Positions 9,178-17,565 of a DNA stretch of 64,000 nucleotides are shown piece by piece (positions within the stretch are counted from its first letter, which is position 1; every line of letters begins with the position of its first letter). The stretch comes from Clostridium omnivorum (lineage in GTDB: Bacteria; Bacillota; Clostridia; Clostridiales; Clostridiaceae): positions 3,063,501-3,127,500 of the forward strand of contig NZ_BRXR01000001.1 in assembly GCF_026012015.1 (NCBI RefSeq), read 5' to 3'. Both the position numbers and the translations under genes were made by a program. The notes under the pieces were generated by a model. That model was not told where the DNA came from. It did no database searches and was given only the letters and a program-made list of their open reading frames with translations.

Positions 9178-10185
9178 ATGAATATTTCTGAATATAGAGG
9201 AGTTTGGGTTTTCGCTGAACAAAGGGAAGGAATACTTCAAAAAGTTTCATTAGAACTTTTAGGAAAAGGAAGAGAAATAGCAGATAAGCTTGGAGTGGAA
9301 TTGACTGCTGTACTTTTAGGAGATCAGGTTGAAAAACTATCAGATACTTTAACAGCTTTTGGGGCTGATAAGGTTCTACTTGCAAATCACGAATTATTGA
9401 AATATTATAATACTGACGGATATTCAAAGGTTATATGTGATTTAGTCAATGAGCATAAACCTGAAGTATTGCTAATTGGAGCTTCCTATATAGGAAGAGA
9501 TTTAGGTCCTAGAGTAGCTGCAAAGCTAGGTACTGGACTTACTGCTGATTGTACAGGTCTAGATGTTGATGAAGAAACAAAGAATCTTTTAATGACAAGA
9601 CCTGCTTTTGGTGGAAATCTAATGGCTACAATAGAATGTGCTGATCACAGACCTCAGATGGCAACTGTTAGACCAGGTGTATTTGAAAAGCTTCAAAAGG
9701 ATGAAACAAAGAAGGCTGAGGTAAATAAAATAAATGCTTCTCTTGCAGAAAATGATATAAGAACTAAGCTTGAGGAAATTGTAAAACTTGCTAAAGAGGA
9801 AGAAGATATTACTGAAGCACAATTTGTAATATCTGGTGGTAGAGGTGTTGGCAGCAAGGAAAACTTTGATTTATTAAAGGAAGCTGCAGAAGTGCTAGGC
9901 GGAACAGTAGGCGGATCCCGTGCTGCTGTTGAGGCTGGCTGGATAGATAAGGCATTCCAGGTTGGTCAAACTGGTAAAACTGTTAGACCAGTAGTTTACA
10001 TAGCTTGTGGTATTTCTGGAGCTATACAGCATTTAGCTGGTATGCAGGATAGTGACTATATTATAGCTATTAATAAGGATTCAGATGCAGCAATTATGAA
10101 AATAGCAGACTTAGCTATAGTAGGGGATTATAGACAAGTATTGCCTGAATTAGCTGCTAAAATCAAAGAAGCTAAAAATAACTAA
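9178..10185 (+). CDS. etfA: Electron transfer flavoprotein alpha subunit
   Basis: The 335-residue large Etf subunit. The C-terminal FAD-binding domain is intact: SGGRGVGSKENF, then QVGQTGKTVRPVVYIACGIS and the AINKDSDAAI segment. No N-terminal ferredoxin domain is fused to it, unlike some Etf alpha chains. It starts 14 bases after etfB with a GAGGAGGG site. Together with EtfB and Bcd it would move electrons from NADH to crotonyl-CoA and ferredoxin. Confidence 0.96.
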   Translation: MNISEYRGVWVFAEQREGILQKVSLELLGKGREIADKLGVELTAVLLGDQVEKLSDTLTAFGADKVLLANHELLKYYNTDGYSKVICDLVNEHKPEVLLIGASYIGRDLGPRVAAKLGTGLTADCTGLDVDEETKNLLMTRPAFGGNLMATIECADHRPQMATVRPGVFEKLQKDETKKAEVNKINASLAENDIRTKLEEIVKLAKEEEDITEAQFVISGGRGVGSKENFDLLKEAAEVLGGTVGGSRAAVEAGWIDKAFQVGQTGKTVRPVVYIACGISGAIQHLAGMQDSDYIIAINKDSDAAIMKIADLAIVGDYRQVLPELAAKIKEAKNN

Positions 10186-10190
10186 GAACT

Positions 10191-10222
10191 AAGAAGTAAG
10201 AAGTAAAAAGTAATACTTCTTA
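10191..10222 (+). repeat. Short AAGTAAGAAGTAA repeat and hairpin in the etfA-hbd gap
   Basis: Tandem AAGAAGTA units follow the etfA stop, and the second unit (10198-10205) pairs with TACTTCTT (10214-10221) to make a small AT-rich hairpin. Similar units follow other stop codons at 17412-17430, 59480-59497 and 60183-60193. It may tune hbd relative to etfA, or be a slippage-generated repeat. Confidence 0.55.
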
Positions 10223-10257
10223 ACTATTACTTATTATTTATAAATGGAGGTTTTATC

Positions 10258-11106
10258 ATGGAAAAGATTTTTGTTCTTGGAGCAGGTACGATGGGAGCTG
10301 GTATTGCTCAAGCATTTGCTGCTAAGGGATATGAAGTTATAATCAGAGATATAAAGGATGAATTTGTTGATAGAGGTCTTGCTGGTATACAAAAGGGCTT
10401 ATCAAAGCTTGTTGCTAAAGGCAAGATCACTAATGAGGCTATGGAAGAGCTTCTATCAAGAATATCAGGGACTACTGATATGAATTTAGCTGATGACTGT
10501 GATTTAGTAGTTGAAGCAGCTATAGAAAACATGGAAATAAAGAAGCAGATATTTGCTGAACTTGATAGAATATGTAAGCCAGAAACTATATTAGCATCTA
10601 ACACTTCTTCTCTTTCTATAACTGAGGTAGCAGCTGCTACAAATAGACCAGACAGAGTTATAGGAATGCACTTTTTCAATCCAGCTCCAGTAATGAAGCT
10701 TGTTGAAATAATAAAGGGTATGGCAACTTCACAGGATACCTTCGACAAAGTTAAAGAGGTTTCTTTAGCTATAGGAAAGGAACCAGTTGAAGTAGCAGAA
10801 GCTCCTGGTTTTGTAGTAAATAGAATATTGATTCCTATGATTAATGAAGCTTGTGGAATTCTAGCTGAAGGAATTGCCTGCGCAGAAGATATAGATAAAG
10901 CTATGATGCTTGGTGCAAATCATCCAATGGGACCTCTAGCTTTAGGTGACCTTATTGGACTAGATGTATGCCTTGCAATAATGGATGTTCTTTATAAAGA
11001 AACAGGGGATTCAAAATATAGAGCTCACTCTCTACTTAGAAAATATGTAAGAGCCGGCTGGCTTGGAAGAAAGTCAGGAAGAGGATTCCACAACTACGCT
11101 AAATAG
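10258..11106 (+). CDS. hbd: 3-hydroxybutyryl-CoA dehydrogenase
   Basis: Reduces acetoacetyl-CoA to 3-hydroxybutyryl-CoA, the step before crotonase. The N-terminal Rossmann motif is [14 protein letters not shown] (8-21). The catalytic histidine lies in [15 protein letters not shown] (His138), paired with the conserved glutamate of the substrate-binding region. At 282 residues it is the standard clostridial length. It is the last gene of the operon, 72 bases after etfA across a repeat-containing gap, with GGAGG upstream and a terminator after it. Confidence 0.96.
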   Translation: MEKIFVLGAGTMGAGIAQAFAAKGYEVIIRDIKDEFVDRGLAGIQKGLSKLVAKGKITNEAMEELLSRISGTTDMNLADDCDLVVEAAIENMEIKKQIFAELDRICKPETILASNTSSLSITEVAAATNRPDRVIGMHFFNPAPVMKLVEIIKGMATSQDTFDKVKEVSLAIGKEPVEVAEAPGFVVNRILIPMINEACGILAEGIACAEDIDKAMMLGANHPMGPLALGDLIGLDVCLAIMDVLYKETGDSKYRAHSLLRKYVRAGWLGRKSGRGFHNYAK

Positions 11107-11146
11107 TTTTTAACTGTTAAGTAAAACTTTCCAAGAAAATATTTTA

Positions 11147-11175
11147 AAAAGCCATTGAGAATATCAATGGCTTTT
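11147..11175 (+). terminator. Terminator of the crt-hbd operon
   Basis: AAAAGCCATTGA (11147-11158) pairs perfectly with TCAATGGCTTTT (11164-11175) over a five-base loop, followed by GTTATG. The 12-bp stem ends in a run of four T. Confidence 0.8.
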
Positions 11176-11247
11176 GTTATGCTCTTATTGTGAAGAAAAT
11201 AACGAATATAATCTATATATAAATATCCTACTATGGGAGTTGAAAAT

Positions 11248-13191
11248 ATGTACACTAGAGAAAAAAGAGAAGAGATTATTCAAAAGTCACATAAGAGATC
11301 TGCTGAATATGGTATAGAAAAAGAAAGAGTTGTTTCGAAAAAAATCCTTAAAGCAGATGAAGTTTCTAAGAATATTGAAAAGAATAAGGCCCTTATAAGG
11401 GTTGCAGAACCTTTTATGAAAGTTCTTTATGATTTTTTAATGGGATCAGGCTTTTTTATTATACTTACTGATAAAGAAGGGTGTATTCTAAATGTAGTTG
11501 GAGATAGAGAAGTGGTTAAAGCAGCGGCAGAAATGAATATGGTAGTTGGGGCCTACATGGATGAAAAAAGTATAGGAACTAATGCTATGGGAACTGCTAT
11601 AAGCGAAAATGCACCTATTCAGATTTCTGCTACAGAGCATTTTATCACTGCTTACCATAAATGGACATGCTCTGCAGCGCCAATACACAGCGAGGATAGA
11701 GAAATTATTGGTACGCTAAATCTAACAGGAAGCAGCGATCTGGTTCACCCTCATACCCTTGGTTTGATTGTGGCTGCGGTAGAATCTATAGAAAATCAGA
11801 TGAAGAGTGAGGCTGCTCATAATAAGTTGTTAGAGACAAATGGATATATGAGCACAATAATACAATCCATATCTACCGGGCTTTTAACTATAGACAACAG
11901 CGGAAAAATTATTATGACCAATAAAAATGCTTGCTCCATACTAGGACTAGACGAAGAGTATATTGTAGGCAGAATGCTGGTAGAACTTATCCCTAATTGT
12001 AGAGACATAAATAAGGTATTAGAGACAGGAAAGAGCTGTCTTGACGAAGAAATTACAATATATAGAGGTGGAATAAGGGAAAGATATAATTTGAATGCAT
12101 ATCCTATAGCGATTGAAAGCGAAAAAACAATTGGCTGTGTGGTTATGCTTAAAGAAATACAAAGGGTAATAAATTTAGTTAATAAATATACAGGAATGAG
12201 AGCTAGATATTCCTTTGAAAATATAATTGGGAAAAGTAGAGAGATTAACAACATTATTAATTATGCAAAGAGTATAGCGGACAGTCCTTCAACTGTACTT
12301 ATTCAGGGAGAAAGCGGTACAGGAAAGGAAGTATTAGCTCAAGCAATTCATAACTATAGCAGCAGGAGAGACAATGGCTTTGTAGCCATAAACTGTGGAG
12401 CTATTGCTAAAAACCTAATTGAAAGTGAGCTCTTTGGGTATGATGATGGAGCCTTTACAGGAGCTAAAAAAGGTGGACATCCAGGAAAATTTGAACTTGC
12501 AAATGGTGGCACGCTTTTTTTAGATGAAATAGGAGAAATGCCGCTGGATATGCAGGTGAATCTTTTAAGAGTTCTTCAAGAAGGAACTATAACTAGAGTT
12601 GGTGGCACGAGAGAAATTCCTGTAAATGTTAGGATAATAGCGGCTACAAATAAAAATTTGAAAAAAGAGGTTGCCAGTGGTAACTTTCGTGAAGATTTAT
12701 ACTATAGGTTAAGTGTAATACCAATATCACTGCCAGCTTTAAGGGATAGGCAGGAGGATATTCCTCTTTTAGTTGACTATTTCTTAAGAATTAAATCTGA
12801 AAAATTATCAAAGAATATACCTAAGATAGATCATGAAGTATATAAGAACATTTTTCAGTATAGCTGGCCGGGAAATATCAGAGAATTAGAGAACTATATT
12901 GAGAATATAGTAAATTTAAATGGAAACAGCAGCTATTCTCTAATCTCTGAATATAATGGCGACGCTAAAAATGAATTTGACCATGAGAATGATAAAGTTA
13001 AAATTGGTAATAGGCAAGAAAAGGCTTACGAGGAACAGTTTATTTGCTCTTTTGAAGAATTGGAGAAAAAGGCAATAATAGCTAGCTTAAATAAATTTAG
13101 AGGAAATGTTTCACAGGCGGCTAAGGTTTTAGGAGTAAGTAGGAATACACTTTATACAAAAATGAAAAAATATGAAATAGAAGATTGTTAA
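11248..13191 (+). CDS. Sigma-54-dependent enhancer-binding regulator (GAF-PAS-AAA+-Fis), AdhR/AcoR-like
   Basis: Activates RNA polymerase carrying sigma-54. The N-terminal GAF-like domain (about 60-185) is followed by a PAS domain (about 200-310), an AAA+ domain with Walker A GESGTGKE (354-361) and the sigma-54 contact loop GAFTGA (401-406), and a Fis-type helix-turn-helix at the end (NVSQAAKVLGVSRNTLYTKMKKY). The ligand is unknown. The gene directly downstream is an iron alcohol dehydrogenase with a perfect -24/-12 promoter, its most likely target; such SigL/AdhR control of alcohol genes is described in solventogenic clostridia. The ATG at 11248 fits GGGAGTTG better than the one at 11233. 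Confidence 0.9.
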   Translation: MYTREKREEIIQKSHKRSAEYGIEKERVVSKKILKADEVSKNIEKNKALIRVAEPFMKVLYDFLMGSGFFIILTDKEGCILNVVGDREVVKAAAEMNMVVGAYMDEKSIGTNAMGTAISENAPIQISATEHFITAYHKWTCSAAPIHSEDREIIGTLNLTGSSDLVHPHTLGLIVAAVESIENQMKSEAAHNKLLETNGYMSTIIQSISTGLLTIDNSGKIIMTNKNACSILGLDEEYIVGRMLVELIPNCRDINKVLETGKSCLDEEITIYRGGIRERYNLNAYPIAIESEKTIGCVVMLKEIQRVINLVNKYTGMRARYSFENIIGKSREINNIINYAKSIADSPSTVLIQGESGTGKEVLAQAIHNYSSRRDNGFVAINCGAIAKNLIESELFGYDDGAFTGAKKGGHPGKFELANGGTLFLDEIGEMPLDMQVNLLRVLQEGTITRVGGTREIPVNVRIIAATNKNLKKEVASGNFREDLYYRLSVIPISLPALRDRQEDIPLLVDYFLRIKSEKLSKNIPKIDHEVYKNIFQYSWPGNIRELENYIENIVNLNGNSSYSLISEYNGDAKNEFDHENDKVKIGNRQEKAYEEQFICSFEELEKKAIIASLNKFRGNVSQAAKVLGVSRNTLYTKMKKYEIEDC

Positions 13192-13201
13192 AAATTATTA
13201 C

Positions 13202-13268
13202 AAGTGTACTAAAATTGAGCATTATATTTTAATTGATTGCTCAATTTTAGTACACTTTATTTTTTTTT
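13202..13268 (+). terminator. Strong terminator between the regulator and adh
   Basis: A 19-bp perfect stem (13202-13220 with 13239-13257, core GTGTACTAAAATTGAGC), 18-base loop, then TTATTTTTTTTT. The arms lie about 70-125 bases upstream of the sigma-54 promoter, a distance at which they could also be an activator-binding site. Confidence 0.9.
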
Positions 13269-13306
13269 ACTTTTTATAAATGTTGAAAAATGCTGATAAT
13301 ACATTG

Positions 13307-13324
13307 TTGTTAAAAACATATCAA
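13307..13324. promoter_or_regulatory. Candidate Rex operator upstream of adh
   Basis: TTGTTAAAAACATATCAA matches TTGTTAA-N4-TTAACAA at 12 of 14 defined positions and ends two bases before the -24 element of the adh promoter. It is weaker than the crt site, especially in its right half. Confidence 0.55.
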
Positions 13325-13326
13325 AG

Positions 13327-13343
13327 TTGGCACGGTAGTTGCT
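13327..13343 (+). promoter_or_regulatory. Sigma-54 (-24/-12) promoter of adh
   Basis: TTGGCAC-N5-TTGCT matches the sigma-54 consensus (TGGCAC-N5-TTGC) exactly. It ends about 68 bases before the alcohol dehydrogenase start and lies 136 bases after the gene of a sigma-54 activator. Confidence 0.92.
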
Positions 13344-13411
13344 ATATATAATAATATGAAAAAAATAAGAGAAAATAAAAGTATGATAGATTATTTGGGA
13401 GGAATTTTTAA

Positions 13412-14578
13412 ATGAACAGATTTACACTACCAAGAGACATTTATTTTGGAAAAGATTCATTAGAAACTCTAAAGACTTTAAAAGGAAAAAAGGCTATAGT
13501 AGTTACAGGCGGAAGTTCCATGAGAAAGTTTGGATTTCTTGATAAGGTTATAGCTTATCTTGAAGAAGCTGGAATGGAAGTTAAAACTCTAGAAGGAGTA
13601 GAACCAGATCCATCAGTTGAAACAGTAATGAATGGTGCTAAAGTTATGAGAGAATTTGGACCAGATTGGATAGTATCCATAGGTGGAGGTTCACCAATTG
13701 ATGCTGCTAAAGCAATGTGGATATTCTATGAGTACCCAGAATTTACATTTGAAAAAGCAGTAGTTCCATTTGGATTACCAGAATTAAGACAAAAGGCTAA
13801 ATTCGTAGCTATTCCATCCACAAGTGGTACTGCTACAGAAGTTACTGCCTTTTCAGTAATAACTGATTACAAGAATCAAATAAAATATCCTTTAGCTGAC
13901 TTTAATTTGACTCCAGACATAGCTATAGTTGATCCAGAAATAGCTGAAACAATGCCAGCAACACTTACAGCACATACTGGAATGGATGCATTAACACATG
14001 CTATAGAAGCATATGTAGCTTCAAATAGATCTGTATTCTCAGATCCTCTTGCTATGCAAGCAATAGTTATGATAAAAGAAAACTTATTAAAGTCTTTTAG
14101 TGGAGATAAAGCAGCTAGAGAAGAAATGCACAATGCACAATGTCTTGCAGGTATGGCTTTCTCAAATGCACTACTTGGAATTACTCATAGTATGGCTCAC
14201 AAGACTGGTGCTGTATTCCATATTCCACATGGCTGTGCAAATGCAATATATCTTCCATATGTTATAGACTTCAATAAAAAAGCTTGTGGAGAAAGATATG
14301 CTGCAATAGCTAAAAACTTAGGTCTTGCAGGAAATAGCCAAGATGAATTAATAGATTCCTTAACTGATATGGTAAAACAATTAAATAAGGCTATGAATAT
14401 ACCACAAGATTTAAAAGAATATGGAATAACAGAAGAAGACTTCAATGCAAATGTAGATAGAATTTCTGCAAATGCAATAGAAGATGCTTGTACTGGTTCA
14501 AACCCAAGAGCTATATCTGTAGAAGAAATGAAAAAATTATTTACATGCATATTTACAGGTGAAAAAGTAAACTTCTAA
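13412..14578 (+). CDS. adh: Iron-containing alcohol dehydrogenase
   Basis: Group III iron alcohol dehydrogenase of 388 residues, reducing aldehydes such as butyraldehyde or acetaldehyde with NAD(P)H. The nucleotide-binding GGGSPIDAAKAMW segment and the iron-ligand regions GMDALTHAIEAYVAS and HSMAHKTGAVFHIPHGCANAIYLP are intact. It resembles the single-domain alcohol dehydrogenases of solventogenic clostridia and is not fused to an aldehyde dehydrogenase. A GGGAGG site precedes the ATG. Regulation appears dual: a perfect sigma-54 promoter next to a Rex-like operator. Exact substrate and cofactor preference are not visible. Confidence 0.93.
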   Translation: MNRFTLPRDIYFGKDSLETLKTLKGKKAIVVTGGSSMRKFGFLDKVIAYLEEAGMEVKTLEGVEPDPSVETVMNGAKVMREFGPDWIVSIGGGSPIDAAKAMWIFYEYPEFTFEKAVVPFGLPELRQKAKFVAIPSTSGTATEVTAFSVITDYKNQIKYPLADFNLTPDIAIVDPEIAETMPATLTAHTGMDALTHAIEAYVASNRSVFSDPLAMQAIVMIKENLLKSFSGDKAAREEMHNAQCLAGMAFSNALLGITHSMAHKTGAVFHIPHGCANAIYLPYVIDFNKKACGERYAAIAKNLGLAGNSQDELIDSLTDMVKQLNKAMNIPQDLKEYGITEEDFNANVDRISANAIEDACTGSNPRAISVEEMKKLFTCIFTGEKVNF

Positions 14579-14610
14579 TTAGGAGAATAGCTCAATTAAT
14601 CTGACATGGT

Positions 14611-14688
14611 AACTTATATCTCCATGTATAAGTTGTTTTAATATATTTTAGCGCGACTCTCTTGATGATATTCATTGAGAGAGTTTTT
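14611..14688 (+). terminator. Tandem hairpins terminating adh
   Basis: A first hairpin pairs AACTTATA (14611-14618) with TATAAGTT (14627-14634) before GTTTTAAT. A second, stronger one pairs ACTCTCTTGATGA (14656-14668) with 14672-14684, including two G-U pairs, and runs into TTTTT. Confidence 0.8.
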
Positions 14689-14772
14689 CCTTGAATATAT
14701 AATATTAGTTATGTGATATAATATTAATGAAAAGCTTCAATGTGAGAATTATATAATAATATATGTACACAA

Positions 14773-14801
14773 TTGTCATATTTAAAAGGATACAGTATAT
14801 A
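14773..14801 (+). promoter_or_regulatory. Predicted promoter of the nfnAB leader
   Basis: TTGTCA (14773-14778), 17-base spacer and TATATA (14796-14801). If used, it gives a leader of about 215 bases before nfnA. Confidence 0.4.
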
Positions 14802-14934
14802 CAATATAATATAAATGTTACTTAAATTGTAAAAGCGTGGAATAGATTATTTATAATGAAATTTGCGCAGTTTTATGAATACAGCTTGTAAAAGTATTAA
14901 TAGACAATTGTGTACTCTTAAGAATAAAGGAGGC

Positions 14935-14999
14935 AAAAGTCCTAAATGGACTTTTACGGGCAAGTTACCGATGGGAATGGCACGGTTAAGTTGCCCCGT
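14935..14999 (+). promoter_or_regulatory. Structured GC-rich leader element upstream of nfnA
   Basis: In an otherwise very AT-rich gap, two adjacent hairpins can be drawn. AAAAGTCC (14935-14942) pairs perfectly with GGACTTTT (14948-14955). ACGGGCAAGTTACCG (14956-14970) pairs with CGGTTAAGTTGCCCCGT (14983-14999), with bulged C94 and T86 and one G-G mismatch, around the loop ATGGGAATGGCA. The nfnA ribosome site AAGGAGG follows 12 bases later. It does not match any riboswitch class I recognise. There is no T-run, so control, if any, would be translational. Confidence 0.45.
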
Positions 15000-15032
15000 G
15001 TTCCAAGTTATAAGGAGGATGACTATGTATAA
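14946..15032 (+). CDS. Possible 28-codon leader ORF overlapping nfnA
   Basis: An ATG 12 bases after GGAGG opens a frame of 28 codons (beginning MDFYGQVTDGNG, ending KEEDYV) that contains the nfnA ribosome site and stops at TAA 15030-15032, five bases past the nfnA ATG in another frame. The geometry would allow translational coupling. It coincides with the structured leader, so either the RNA fold or the peptide may be the selected feature. No homology is claimed. Confidence 0.3.
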   Translation: MDFYGQVTDGNGTVKLPRVPSYKEDDYV

Positions 15033-15912
15033 AATAGTAGGAAAGAGATTATTAGCACCACAGATTTACTTAATGGATGTAGAAGCGCCAAGAGTAGCAA
15101 AGTCAGCAAATCCAGGGCAGTTCTTAATAGTTAAGATGGATGAAAAAGGTGAAAGAATTCCACTAACTATTTGTGATTATGATGAAGAAAAAGGTACAGT
15201 AACAATTGTTTTTCAAACTCTAGGAACATCAACTAAGCAAATGGCAAACTACGAAGTAGGGGATTATTTTGCTGATTTTGTTGGACCACTAGGACAGCCA
15301 TCAGAAATGGTACACGAGAATTTAGAAGATTTAAAGAATAAGAATGTGATATTCATAGCAGGAGGGGTAGGTACTGCTCCAGTATATCCTCAGGTTAAAT
15401 GGCTTCACCAAAGAGGAATTAATGCAGATGTTATTATAGGAGCTAAATCAAAGGAATACGTTATTCTAGAAGAAGAAATGAAAGCAGCTGCAGGCAATTT
15501 ATATGTAGCTACTGATGATGGTTCCTATGGCTTTAAAGGCATGGTAACTAATCTTTTAGAAAAACTAGTTAAAGAAGAAGGAAAGAAGTATGATTTAGTA
15601 GTAGCTATAGGGCCTATGATAATGATGAAATTTGTAGCGAAGCTTACTAAAGAATTAGGAATTCATACTATAGTAAGCATGAATCCAATAATGGTAGATG
15701 GAACAGGAATGTGCGGAGCATGCAGAGTAACTGTTGGAGGCGAAACTAAATTTGCCTGTGTAGATGGTCCTGAATTTGACGGACACCTTATAGATTTTGA
15801 CGAAGCTATGAGAAGACAAGCAATGTATAAAACTGAAGAAGCAAAGAAGCAGTACAGAGAACAGGAAAAGCATGAAGGACATGAAGGTGGCTGTGGTTGC
15901 TGCGGCAAATAG
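15025..15912 (+). CDS. nfnA: NADH-dependent ferredoxin:NADP+ oxidoreductase, small subunit NfnA
   Basis: FAD and [2Fe-2S] subunit of the bifurcating transhydrogenase that couples NADH, ferredoxin and NADPH. The 295-residue protein has the ferredoxin-reductase fold: RIPLTICDYDEE (FAD contact), AGGVGTAPVYPQVKW (NAD site), then the cluster segment VDGTGMCGACRV with Cys230 and Cys233, and Cys245. Structurally known NfnA uses three Cys and one Asp as ligands; Asp225 here is the candidate. The tail is rich in Gly, Cys and His (GGCGCCGK). The start at 15025 has AAGGAGG six bases upstream; the 54 extra upstream codons in this frame are leader sequence. Confidence 0.9.
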   Translation: MYKIVGKRLLAPQIYLMDVEAPRVAKSANPGQFLIVKMDEKGERIPLTICDYDEEKGTVTIVFQTLGTSTKQMANYEVGDYFADFVGPLGQPSEMVHENLEDLKNKNVIFIAGGVGTAPVYPQVKWLHQRGINADVIIGAKSKEYVILEEEMKAAAGNLYVATDDGSYGFKGMVTNLLEKLVKEEGKKYDLVVAIGPMIMMKFVAKLTKELGIHTIVSMNPIMVDGTGMCGACRVTVGGETKFACVDGPEFDGHLIDFDEAMRRQAMYKTEEAKKQYREQEKHEGHEGGCGCCGK

Positions 15913-16031
15913 TTATAACTATATAAATATTTATATATAAAAATATAAACATGTAAATATTCTAATGCTAAGTATTTGGTAGTAGTTACATGTTATTCCA
16001 AATAGCGTAAAAGTAATTTAAGGAGGCAATT

Positions 16032-17414
16032 ATGGATAGAATGAAAAGAACCCCTATAGCAGAGCAAGAACCTAAAGTAAGAGCAGCAAACTTTAAAGAA
16101 GTTTGTTTAGGATATACAGAAGAAGAAGCAAAGCAGGAAGCAGCTAGATGCTTAAATTGTAAAAAACCATTGTGTGTTACTGAGTGTCCTGTAACTATAT
16201 CAATACCTAAGTTTATTGAGCAGGTTAAGGAAGGCAATTTTGAAGAGGCAGCAAAAATTATATCAAAATCTAGTGCACTGCCAGCAGTATGTGGAAGGGT
16301 ATGTCCACAAGAAGTTCAATGTGAAGGAAAGTGTATACTAGGCATAAAAGGAGAACCTATAGCTATAGGAAAGCTTGAAAGATTTGTTGCTGACTGGTCA
16401 AGAGAGCACAATGTTGATTTGTCAGAAGCTGCAGAAAAGAAGGGCAAAAAGGTAGCCGTTATAGGCAGTGGTCCTGCAGGACTTACCTGTGCAGGAGATT
16501 TAGCTAGAATGGGCTATGATGTAACTATATTTGAAGCTCTTCATGAACCAGGCGGAGTATTAGTATATGGAATTCCAGAGTTTAGACTTCCAAAGGATTC
16601 AGTAGTAAAGCATGAAATAGAAAATGTTAAAAAGCTGGGCGTAAAAATAGAAACTAACGTAATCATAGGAAGAACTATAACTATAGATCAGCTTTTAGAA
16701 GAAGAGGGCTTTGATGCAATATTTATAGGTTCAGGAGCAGGACTTCCTAAGTTCATGGGAATACCAGGAGAGAACTCAAATGGAGTATTTTCAGCTAATG
16801 AATTCCTAACAAGAAATAACTTGATGAAAGCCTTCAAGGAAGAATATGCAACACCAATAAGAGTAGGTGAAAAGGTAGCTGTAGTTGGTGGAGGAAATGT
16901 AGCAATGGATGCTGCAAGAACAGCGTTAAGACTTGGAGCAGAAGTGCATGTAGTTTATAGACGTTCAGAAGAAGAGCTTCCAGCAAGAGTAGAAGAAGTA
17001 CACCATGCAAAGGAAGAAGGAGTAATCTTCGATATGCTTACAAACCCAACAGAGATACTAGCAGATGAAAAGGGCTGGGTAAAGGGCATGAAGTGTGTAA
17101 AAATGGAGCTTGGCGAGCCAGATGCTTCAGGAAGAAGAAGACCAGTAGAGGTTAAGGATTCTGAGTTTGTAATGGAGCTAGATACAGTAATAATGTCACT
17201 TGGAACTTCACCAAACCCATTAATATCAACAACTACAAAGGGTTTAAGTGTAGATAAGAGAAAATGTATAATAGCACAGGAAGAAACAGGAGAAACCACA
17301 AAAGAAAAAGTATATGCTGGAGGGGATGCTGTAACAGGCGCAGCTACAGTTATACTTGCCATGGGAGCTGGGAAAAAGGCTGCCAAGGGCATTGATGAAT
17401 TCTTGAGTAAGTAA
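16032..17414 (+). CDS. nfnB: NADH-dependent ferredoxin:NADP+ oxidoreductase, large subunit NfnB (GltA-like)
   Basis: A 460-residue flavoprotein of the glutamate synthase small-chain type. Two N-terminal [4Fe-4S] cysteine sets are visible (CLNCKKPLCVTECP and VCGRVCPQEVQCEGKC), then GSGPAGLTCAGDLARMG for FAD and VGGGNVAMDAARTALRLGAEVHVVYRR for NADPH. Related proteins are often labelled NADPH-dependent glutamate synthase; the adjacent nfnA and the absence of a glutamate synthase large subunit argue for NfnAB. It begins 119 bases after nfnA behind AAGGAGG. Confidence 0.9.
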   Translation: MDRMKRTPIAEQEPKVRAANFKEVCLGYTEEEAKQEAARCLNCKKPLCVTECPVTISIPKFIEQVKEGNFEEAAKIISKSSALPAVCGRVCPQEVQCEGKCILGIKGEPIAIGKLERFVADWSREHNVDLSEAAEKKGKKVAVIGSGPAGLTCAGDLARMGYDVTIFEALHEPGGVLVYGIPEFRLPKDSVVKHEIENVKKLGVKIETNVIIGRTITIDQLLEEEGFDAIFIGSGAGLPKFMGIPGENSNGVFSANEFLTRNNLMKAFKEEYATPIRVGEKVAVVGGGNVAMDAARTALRLGAEVHVVYRRSEEELPARVEEVHHAKEEGVIFDMLTNPTEILADEKGWVKGMKCVKMELGEPDASGRRRPVEVKDSEFVMELDTVIMSLGTSPNPLISTTTKGLSVDKRKCIIAQEETGETTKEKVYAGGDAVTGAATVILAMGAGKKAAKGIDEFLSK

Positions 17415-17477
17415 GAGGTAAGAAGTAAGAGATAAAAAATAAAATATATAAAGGCAGCTTTTTTACGAGCTGCCTTT
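17412..17477 (+). terminator. Repeat and hairpin after nfnB
   Basis: The nfnB stop is followed by TAAGAGGTAAGAAGTAAGAG-type repeats (17412-17430) and then a hairpin pairing AAAGGCAGCT (17450-17459) with AGCTGCCTTT (17468-17477). A T-rich stretch follows after AGCAC, so the terminator is somewhat unconventional. Confidence 0.65.
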
Positions 17478-17565
17478 AGCACTTTTTGTTGCACCTTAGA
17501 ATATTATGGTATATATTTTAGATAGTGAAACAAAATAGATTATGATTATAGAGAGGTAATTTATT

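Noticed and set aside
6337-11106. Thiolase gene in the butyryl-CoA operon
   Set aside because: All five genes are accounted for and no acetyl-CoA acetyltransferase frame exists in the window.
14935-14999. T-box, THF or c-di-GMP riboswitch before nfnA
   Set aside because: A short match to TTACCGATGG of one class is isolated; conserved cores of these classes are missing, so only an unassigned structured leader is claimed.
16032-17414. True glutamate synthase small subunit
   Set aside because: No large subunit nearby and nfnA is adjacent; NfnB is the better call.
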